NCBI RefSeq assembly: GCF_022179225.1
Contig: NZ_BPQL01000017.1
Span: 1 to 64,000 of the forward strand
Direction of reading: 5' to 3'
From: Methylobacterium goesingense
GTDB lineage: Bacteria > Pseudomonadota > Alphaproteobacteria > Rhizobiales > Beijerinckiaceae
Length of the DNA: 64,000 bases
Part shown: piece by piece, positions 59,144-64,000 of the stretch
Numbering within the stretch: the first letter of the stretch is position 1
Layout of the letters: each line of letters starts with the position of its first letter
The notes under the pieces: generated by a model
What the model saw: the letters and a program-made list of their open reading frames with translations, nothing else
What the model was told of the DNA's origin: nothing
The model's database searches: none
Translations under genes and position numbers: made by a program

Positions 59144-60436
59144 TCACGACGCGGCGCGGGCTTCCGTCCCGCACCATTCGGCGACGAACAGCGCCATCGC
59201 GGTGGTGATCCGCTGCACGGAGGCGAGGCTCACGCACTCGTCGAAGCCGTGGATGTTCCGGCTGAACGGTCCGTAGCAGAGTGCCGGCACCCGGTCGTAG
59301 AGGGCATAGACCCGGGTATCGAGGTAGCTCGGCGACATGAAGCTCTGGAGGTCCGCGCCGGTGGCAGCCCGGTGCGCGTGGCCGAGCACGGCTTCCGCCT
59401 CCGAGCCCTCGGGGAGGGCGTAGCCCTCGGCGAAGAACCCGTTGAAGGCGACGCGGGGCGGCGTGTTCGACAGGAAGGCGTCGTCCCGGGCGAAGTCGGC
59501 CACCGCCTGCTCCACCGCGCGGGCGGCCTGCGCCGCCGAGACGCCGGGATAGAGCGCGATGCGGCAGTCGATCCGGCACCAGGCCGGCACCGAGGAGGCC
59601 CAGTCCCCGCCCTCGATCCGGCCGACATTGAGGTTGATGGCGTCGGGCTCATCGGCGAAGTGCGGATGGGCCGCTTTCTCGGCGTTCCAGCGCGCTTCCA
59701 GCGCCCGCAGGGCGCCGATGACCCGGTAGGTGGCGTCGATGGCGTTGGCGCCCGCCCCCATCTCGCGGACATGGACCGGGCGCCCGCGCACCTCCACGGT
59801 GAACCAGAGCACACCGACATTGGCCCGCACCAGCTTCTCGTCCTCGGGCTCGGGGATCAGCACGGCGTCGGCCCGGTAGCCGCGCAGGTGGGTCATCAGG
59901 GCGCCGTTGCCGGTGGATTCCTCCTCGACCACGGATTGCAGGGTGACGGTGGCGGCCGGCTGCAGGCCGATACGCGCCAGCGCGTCGAGGGCGAACAGGT
60001 TGGCGGCGTGGCCCGCCTTCATGTCGGCGGCCCCGCGACCGTACATCCAGTCGCCGTCGATGACAGGCTCGAAGGGCGGGTGGGTCCAGAGGTCGGCGGG
60101 GCCGGGCGGCACCACGTCGACATGGGCCTGGAGGATCAGGGAGCGCCCGGTCTCGGCCCGTGGCCGGTGGATCCCGACCACGAGGGGGGCTTGCGAATGC
60201 GTGTCCGACATCGCCGCCCCGCCCGGATGGGCGGCGAGTGCTGCCCCGTCCATGGTGAAGCGGTCCAGCGCGTAGCCCCGCGCGCGAAAGGCGCGGAACA
60301 CGAAGTCCTGGATCGCATGCTCGGCGCCCCGCGTGGAGCCGAACCGCACCAGAGCCTGGGTGTGGGCGACCTGCTCGGGAAATCCCACCGCGACGGCCTC
60401 GGTGATGCGGGCGGCGAGGGCGGGATCGAGGGGCAT
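59144..60436 (-). CDS. M20 family metallopeptidase (ArgE/DapE/CPG2-like deacylase)
   Basis: A 430-residue zinc amidohydrolase. The metal-binding residues appear in order in LILQAHVDVVPPG (His, Asp), YGRGAADMKAGHAA (bridging Asp) and SVVEEESTGNGA (catalytic Glu-Glu). A dimerisation domain follows (VGVLWFTVEVRGRPVHVREMGAGANAID) and a late His in FSRNIHGFDECV. This is the ArgE/DapE/succinyl-diaminopimelate desuccinylase group, often annotated only as M20 deacylase. The ATG at 60436 fits the family start. Substrate cannot be determined; it is not in an arginine or lysine cluster. Confidence 0.9.
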   Translation of the reverse strand: MPLDPALAARITEAVAVGFPEQVAHTQALVRFGSTRGAEHAIQDFVFRAFRARGYALDRFTMDGAALAAHPGGAAMSDTHSQAPLVVGIHRPRAETGRSLILQAHVDVVPPGPADLWTHPPFEPVIDGDWMYGRGAADMKAGHAANLFALDALARIGLQPAATVTLQSVVEEESTGNGALMTHLRGYRADAVLIPEPEDEKLVRANVGVLWFTVEVRGRPVHVREMGAGANAIDATYRVIGALRALEARWNAEKAAHPHFADEPDAINLNVGRIEGGDWASSVPAWCRIDCRIALYPGVSAAQAARAVEQAVADFARDDAFLSNTPPRVAFNGFFAEGYALPEGSEAEAVLGHAHRAATGADLQSFMSPSYLDTRVYALYDRVPALCYGPFSRNIHGFDECVSLASVQRITTAMALFVAEWCGTEARAAS

Positions 60437-60483
60437 CGGTGTGTCCTGGCTGAGGCCGGCCCAGGGTAGCGGCGCTGCTCCGG

Positions 60484-60822
60484 TTAGGCGAGGAGGGCGG
60501 CGGCCAGGGCGAGCGGCAGGGCGAGGATCGCGGCGGGCCGGACCCAGCGCGGGCGATACGAGACCAGCCCGACCACGAGGAGCGCCGCCCCGGTGAGCGA
60601 GCCGATCCACTGCACGGGCCCGAAGTTCCAGTCCGAGGTCAGGATCGCGGCGGCGAGCGAGACCGCGATGACGGCCCAGCCGCTGAGGCGCAGGGCTCTT
60701 GCCCGCGCGCGGCTCTGCGGCAGGCCCGCGATGGCCCGGTGGTGACGGTCCATCGAGAGACAGAGCGCGGCGAGCCCGGCGAAGCTCAAGGTCAGGTTGA
60801 GGGCGACGGAGAGCGGCGTCAT
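60484..60822 (-). CDS. DUF3325 domain membrane protein
   Basis: A 112-residue protein with three or four hydrophobic helices (SVALNLTLSFAGLAALCLSMDRHHRAI...). The DMDRHH-like stretch at the end of the first helix is characteristic of DUF3325. Its start overlaps the stop of the PepSY gene by four bases (ATGA), making it the last of three coupled genes. DUF3325 proteins accompany siderophore-uptake genes in proteobacteria; their role is unknown. Confidence 0.85.
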   Translation of the reverse strand: MTPLSVALNLTLSFAGLAALCLSMDRHHRAIAGLPQSRARARALRLSGWAVIAVSLAAAILTSDWNFGPVQWIGSLTGAALLVVGLVSYRPRWVRPAAILALPLALAAALLA

Positions 60823-62357
60823 GCTTGGGCGAACCCCTTCTGTGCGAGGCCCGCGTCGCGTCCGGCCGGGCGCGCGGCGCGGCGCCGCGCCTCGTAGAGC
60901 CCGACCTTGCGGCCCCCGAGGGCCAGGACGAGGCCGAGAACCAGCATGGCGGCGTCGAACCACAGGAAATCGAGGCCGCGATCCGTGGTCAGCCAGCCGA
61001 CCACCGGCACCGCGCCGAACAGGGCGCCCGCCGCCAGCCCCATCTCGGCCCAGGCCCTGCGATGCGGCCGGGCCAGTGGCACCAGGGCGGCGAGCCCCCA
61101 GGCGCCGAAGAAGGCCGCGCCCTCCCAGGTGGCCCGGTGCGCCAGTTCCACCGGCAGCAGCCGGTTGGCCAGGAACAGCGCCGCGATGCCCATGGGCAGG
61201 CCGAGGATCGTGCCGATGTTCAGGCCCCGCACGAGGCGCAGGCCGAATCCCGGGACCTCGCCGGCCTTCGGCGTCCGGGCGACGGTCCAGAGGACGAGGC
61301 CCGTAGCGATGGTGGCCGAGCCCAGTACGCCGCACAGGAAGAACAGCAGCCGCAGGGCCCCGCTGGCGAAGTGCGCCTCGTGCAGACCCATGAAGCTGGT
61401 GAAGGCGTGCGCGCCCGGCCGCATGCCGCCGACGCGCTCGACGATCGCGCCCGAGGCCGCGTCGAAGGCGATCTGCGGGTGCTGGTGGGCGAGGCCGTGG
61501 GGCTCCTCGAACACCGCGACCACGGTCGCGTTGGCGTCGCCCGGATTGTTGACGATCACCATCTCGAGGGGCTCGGAGACCTCCGCCTGCGCCCGCGCGA
61601 GGAGGGGCGCCAGTGGCATGGCCTCACCGGGCCGTCCGGCGGCGGGGCGCCAGGTCGTGCTCTGGGCGGACTCGACGTAGAAGCGCATCTCGTCGCCCTT
61701 GTAGGCGGCCGTGACGCCCCAGGGCATGTACATCACGCCGAGGGTGACGATGCCCGTATAGGTGATCATGAGGTGGAAGGGCAGCGCCAGCACGCCGGTG
61801 ACGTTGTGCGCATCGAGCCAGCCGCGCTGGGTCGATCTGTCCCGCCGGAAGGTGAAGAAGTCCGCGAAGATGCGCCGGTGCGTGACGATGCCGGAGATCA
61901 GGGCGACGAGGAGGATCATCGCCGCGAGGCCGACGATCCAGCGGCCGAGCACCGGCATCATCTGAAGCTCGTAGTGGAAGCGGTAGAGGAAGTCGCCGCC
62001 CTGGGTCGCCCGCGCCCGGGTCGGCTCCCCCGTCCCGGCATCCAGCATGGCTTGGCCCAGCGGCGCTTCCAGGCTGTCCATCCAGTAGACCCCGAGGAGC
62101 GGCCGGTCCGGTTGCGGCAGCGAGACGTACCAGGCCATCGCCTTCGGGGCATGGGTCTTGAGGTAGGCGAGCCCACGCTCGGCGGCCGGTGCGGGTTCGC
62201 TCGGGCCTGCGCGCAGTTCCGGCCGCATCCAGAGCGAGATGTCCGTGCGGTAATAGGTGGCGGTGCCGGTGACGAAGACCGCGAACATCACCCAGCCGGC
62301 CACAAGCCCCGACCAGGTGTGCAGCCAGCCCATGGATTGGCGGAAAGCCTGCCTCAT
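60819..62357 (-). CDS. PepSY-associated TM protein (FoxB/PiuB-like iron-siderophore reductase family)
   Basis: A 512-residue inner-membrane protein with four to six membrane segments. It begins RQAFRQSMGWLHTWSGLVAGWVMFAVFVTGTATYYR, and has a large periplasmic part with PepSY-like repeats. His residues lie in membrane helices (GWLDAHNVTGVLALPFHLMITYTG, FMGLHEAHF), as expected for heme ligation. Relatives such as FoxB, PiuB and FegB help release iron from siderophores or reduce it at the inner membrane. Both ends overlap the neighbours by four bases. Confidence 0.9.
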   Translation of the reverse strand: MRQAFRQSMGWLHTWSGLVAGWVMFAVFVTGTATYYRTDISLWMRPELRAGPSEPAPAAERGLAYLKTHAPKAMAWYVSLPQPDRPLLGVYWMDSLEAPLGQAMLDAGTGEPTRARATQGGDFLYRFHYELQMMPVLGRWIVGLAAMILLVALISGIVTHRRIFADFFTFRRDRSTQRGWLDAHNVTGVLALPFHLMITYTGIVTLGVMYMPWGVTAAYKGDEMRFYVESAQSTTWRPAAGRPGEAMPLAPLLARAQAEVSEPLEMVIVNNPGDANATVVAVFEEPHGLAHQHPQIAFDAASGAIVERVGGMRPGAHAFTSFMGLHEAHFASGALRLLFFLCGVLGSATIATGLVLWTVARTPKAGEVPGFGLRLVRGLNIGTILGLPMGIAALFLANRLLPVELAHRATWEGAAFFGAWGLAALVPLARPHRRAWAEMGLAAGALFGAVPVVGWLTTDRGLDFLWFDAAMLVLGLVLALGGRKVGLYEARRRAARPAGRDAGLAQKGFAQA

Positions 62358-62689
62358 GCCGGCGGCCCCATCGGCGCGAGGGTCATCGCCGCCCAGACGC
62401 CGAGGCCGAGCAGTGCCGCCGGCAGGACCAGGCCCAGGGTGGCCCGGGCCAGGGTGCGCGCGGCGAAGACCCAGATCACGGCGCCGACCAGGATCGCGAA
62501 GCTGAGGAGGGTCGCGGTCGCGACGGCCTCCGAGCGGACCATCGGCAGGGTCAGGGACAAGAAGGCGGTGGCGAGCGCGGCCACCGCGTAGCCCCCGAAG
62601 GCCGCCAGCAGCACCCGGCCGGCCACCGCCGCGCGGTAGCGCCAGCCGCGCCTGAAGCGTTCCCGGTCGATGGGGCTCTGGTTCGTCAC
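62354..62689 (-). CDS. DUF3649 domain membrane protein
   Basis: A 111-residue protein with three membrane helices (RAAVAGRVLLAAFGGYAVAALATAFLSL, ATLLSFAILVGAVIWVFAA, LGLVLPAALLGLGVWAAMTLAP), matching DUF3649. The GTG at 62689 is chosen because GGAGG lies 8 bases upstream; an ATG at 62728 would add 13 residues without a good site. First gene of the DUF3649-PepSY-DUF3325 set, which in many proteobacteria follows a TonB-dependent siderophore receptor. No receptor is visible on this side of the operon. Confidence 0.83.
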   Translation of the reverse strand: MTNQSPIDRERFRRGWRYRAAVAGRVLLAAFGGYAVAALATAFLSLTLPMVRSEAVATATLLSFAILVGAVIWVFAARTLARATLGLVLPAALLGLGVWAAMTLAPMGPPA

Positions 62690-63036
62690 GGGCAGCACCT
62701 CCGATGCGGGCGGCGCGGATCCAGGCATGGCCGGACCGGCAGCAACAGGGACGGGATCGACCCGGACAGATCTCCGGAAACCGCAGCATAACGGCCCGAA
62801 CACCATCGCGCCGGACGATGACGACCTCGCTATAGCGAGCCCGGTCTTGGGGCCGCAAACCCTATGTTGTGGAATGATTCCAAGGCGACGGTTGCGATCC
62901 CATCGCCGGCTTCGCCGAACCCGGCCCGGCTTCGCATTTCCGGATAGCCGAACCCAAAACCTGTGCGTGCAGGCCCGGCTTGCGGTCGCGCCTGGGTCGC
63001 GGCTAGTACCGGGGAGACCCTCGAGGAACCGGCAGG
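62690..63036. promoter_or_regulatory. Divergent intergenic region with two palindromes upstream of the iron-accessory operon
   Basis: 347 bases between the DUF3649 gene and the right-edge gene. It holds the perfect 14-bp palindrome CTCGCTATAGCGAG (62826-62839) and the perfect inverted repeat TGGAAT-g-ATTCCA (62870-62882). No credible gene lies within it. Confidence 0.55.
62870..62882. promoter_or_regulatory. Possible Irr/iron-control-element-like inverted repeat
   Basis: TGGAATGATTCCA keeps the GAA-N3-TTC core of the alphaproteobacterial Irr box (TTTAGAA-N3-TTCTAAA), with G/C in place of the flanking A/T. It lies about 180 bases before the iron-accessory operon. Assignment to Irr is inference. 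Confidence 0.4.
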
Positions 63037-64000
63037 ATGGGCGAGACGGCTGAGGCGCCTCAGGCCGGGATGGCGACGGCGCCGGACGCGGCGTGCCGCA
63101 TCGCCTGCGACGCCCTGGCGCGGATCGGGGTCCCGCAGCTCCGCGCGGGCCTCGGGCCGATCCGCTCCCTCACTCTGACCTGCGAAGCCGGGGCGGACCT
63201 GCCCGCGCTGGTGCTCGCCCTGACGGCCGAGCCGCCGCTCCTGCGAGCCGAGCCCCTGCGGATTCCGGGCTTGGAGGCCGGCGCGTCCCGGGCCTGCTGC
63301 GCGCCGCCGGCGATGATCCTGGACGAGGCCGCCCTCGACGCCCTGCAGGCGGTGACCGCCTGCGTGCTGACCCTGGTCGCCACCGTGGAGGGGCGCCCCG
63401 TCGGGCGCGCGACGGTGTCGCTGGACCTCCTGCCGGCAACGTATTGGGCGGGCATCGAGACCGCGCCGGATGCCCTCGCCACCTTCGTGCGCCCCGGCGA
63501 TCCGGCCATCGACGCGCTCCTCGCCCGCGCGGCCGAGCACCTTCCGCCCGGGCGCGATCGGCTCGCGACCTATGCGGACGGACGGGCGCGGGTCTGGGAG
63601 ACGGCCCAGGCCATCCACGCGGCCCTGCGCGACCAAACTTTCGCGGAAAGCGCCCCGGTCGCCGGTCCCGAGCGGATGCGGAGCCCGGGCGCGGTGCTCG
63701 GGGACGGGTGGGCCGGACCCCTCGACCGGGCCCTGATCCTGGCGGCCTGCTTCGAGCGGGCGGGGCTCGACCCGCTCCTCGTCCTCGGCGCGGCCACGGT
63801 CGCGGCCGGGCTCCGGCTCGTCGATGCGCGTCCGGCCGAGGCCGTGGATGCGCAGGGCCTGCGCAAGCACCGCGACCTCGACGAACTGATCTTGATCGCC
63901 ACCGGTCCCGCCGCCTTCCCGGAGGCCCTGGCGGCCGGCACGCGGATGGTGGAGGCCGGCGCGGCCCTCGACCTTGTGCTCGATCTGCGCGCCGCCCGCC
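63037..64000 (+). CDS. N-terminal part of a probable DUF4011-type helicase protein (cut by window edge)
   Basis: An open frame from ATG 63037 runs without a stop to the window end (321 complete codons). The N-terminal ~170 residues look like beta-rich domains (SLTLTCEAGADLPALVLALTAEPPLLRAEPLRIP). Then come YADGRARVWETAQAIHAALRDQTFAESAP and AVLGDGWAGPLDRALILAACFERAGLDPLLVLGAATVAAGLRLVD. The latter resembles the transglutaminase-like stretch (usually GNCLDLTLLYAALLEAAGLRPLLV...GHAFVG) in front of DUF4011 in very large superfamily 1 helicase proteins. The usual Cys and His of that stretch are absent here (Pro-Leu-Asp and Ala). Its GAGGAA site lies 9 bases before the ATG. Only the rest of the gene can confirm this. 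Confidence 0.5.
   Translation, partial: MGETAEAPQAGMATAPDAACRIACDALARIGVPQLRAGLGPIRSLTLTCEAGADLPALVLALTAEPPLLRAEPLRIPGLEAGASRACCAPPAMILDEAALDALQAVTACVLTLVATVEGRPVGRATVSLDLLPATYWAGIETAPDALATFVRPGDPAIDALLARAAEHLPPGRDRLATYADGRARVWETAQAIHAALRDQTFAESAPVAGPERMRSPGAVLGDGWAGPLDRALILAACFERAGLDPLLVLGAATVAAGLRLVDARPAEAVDAQGLRKHRDLDELILIATGPAAFPEALAAGTRMVEAGAALDLVLDLRAAR

Noticed and set aside
62830-63870. 346-codon minus-strand frame at the right edge
   Set aside because: The plus strand in this interval has an open frame to the window end with better codon structure and family resemblance. The minus frame is Arg/Gly/Pro-rich shadow and also runs across the palindromes of the intergenic region.
1-64000. 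Prophage, transposon or integrative element
   Set aside because: I found no integrase, transposase, terminal repeats or phage structural genes anywhere in the window. The toxin gene is the only locus with clear foreign composition.

Overview
The window is GC-rich, densely coded, single-copy bacterial chromosome. The gene families point to an alphaproteobacterium of the Rhizobiales, most likely a Methylobacterium/Methylorubrum-type organism. The clues are a MucR/Ros regulator, MeaB (the chaperone GTPase of B12-dependent mutases), a DUF6456 protein, D-beta-hydroxybutyrate dehydrogenase and a possible CtrA-like box ahead of minCDE. This assignment is inferred from family content, since no rRNA or marker search was possible. 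I see no rRNA, tRNA, insertion sequence, prophage or CRISPR array.

Layout. 1-2,300: a truncated gene end, a DUF6456 protein and mucR. 2,301-11,400: oligopeptidase B, a large secreted metalloprotease with RTX and LamG-like repeats behind an AT-rich leader, and an AsmA-type protein, with stacked hairpins between the last two. 11,600-20,750: small secreted proteins, a LysR/NmrA-like divergent pair, UvrD/PcrA helicase, PhoH ATPase, a Met/Arg-repeat exported protein, a LysE-type exporter and a YafK-like murein enzyme. 21,000-28,300: accA, an AEC carrier, 3-hydroxybutyrate dehydrogenase, a CsbD-like stress protein, pyroglutamyl peptidase, meaB, a lipoprotein hydrolase and an acidic protein. 28,300-32,300: an L,D-transpeptidase, an SDR, and a compositionally foreign toxin gene in which an RNase A-like toxin domain and a probable immunity domain share one reading frame. 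32,500-41,850: zwf, a GntR regulator, a chemoreceptor, a second GntR regulator divergent from a three-gene TRAP transporter, and a dienelactone-hydrolase-like protein. 41,860-48,300: a SWIM-like mini-protein, minCDE, a nucleoside transporter, a prlF-yhaV toxin-antitoxin pair and a CorA/ZntB transporter. 48,400-54,400: an ornithine-type decarboxylase overlapping a GNAT gene, an HHH (ComEA-like) protein and an ABC exporter. 54,500-64,000: a PAS hybrid histidine kinase preceded by an orphan ParD-like antitoxin, an unrecognised exported protein, an M20 peptidase, a three-gene PepSY/DUF3649/DUF3325 iron-uptake-accessory operon, and the 5' part of a probable DUF4011-type helicase protein running off the edge.

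Most of the window is ordinary core metabolism. The unusual loci are the toxin-immunity single ORF (31,241-32,281), the RTX/LamG protease with its AT-rich leader (4,950-7,472), the Met/Arg repeat protein (18,066-18,314), a Shine-Dalgarno-masking hairpin (11,600-11,629), the ParD/histidine-kinase overlap (57,082-57,089) and candidate iron-control palindromes (62,826-62,882). The AT-rich loci may be silenced by the MucR encoded here, because MucR proteins act as H-NS-like silencers in related bacteria; that link is inference.
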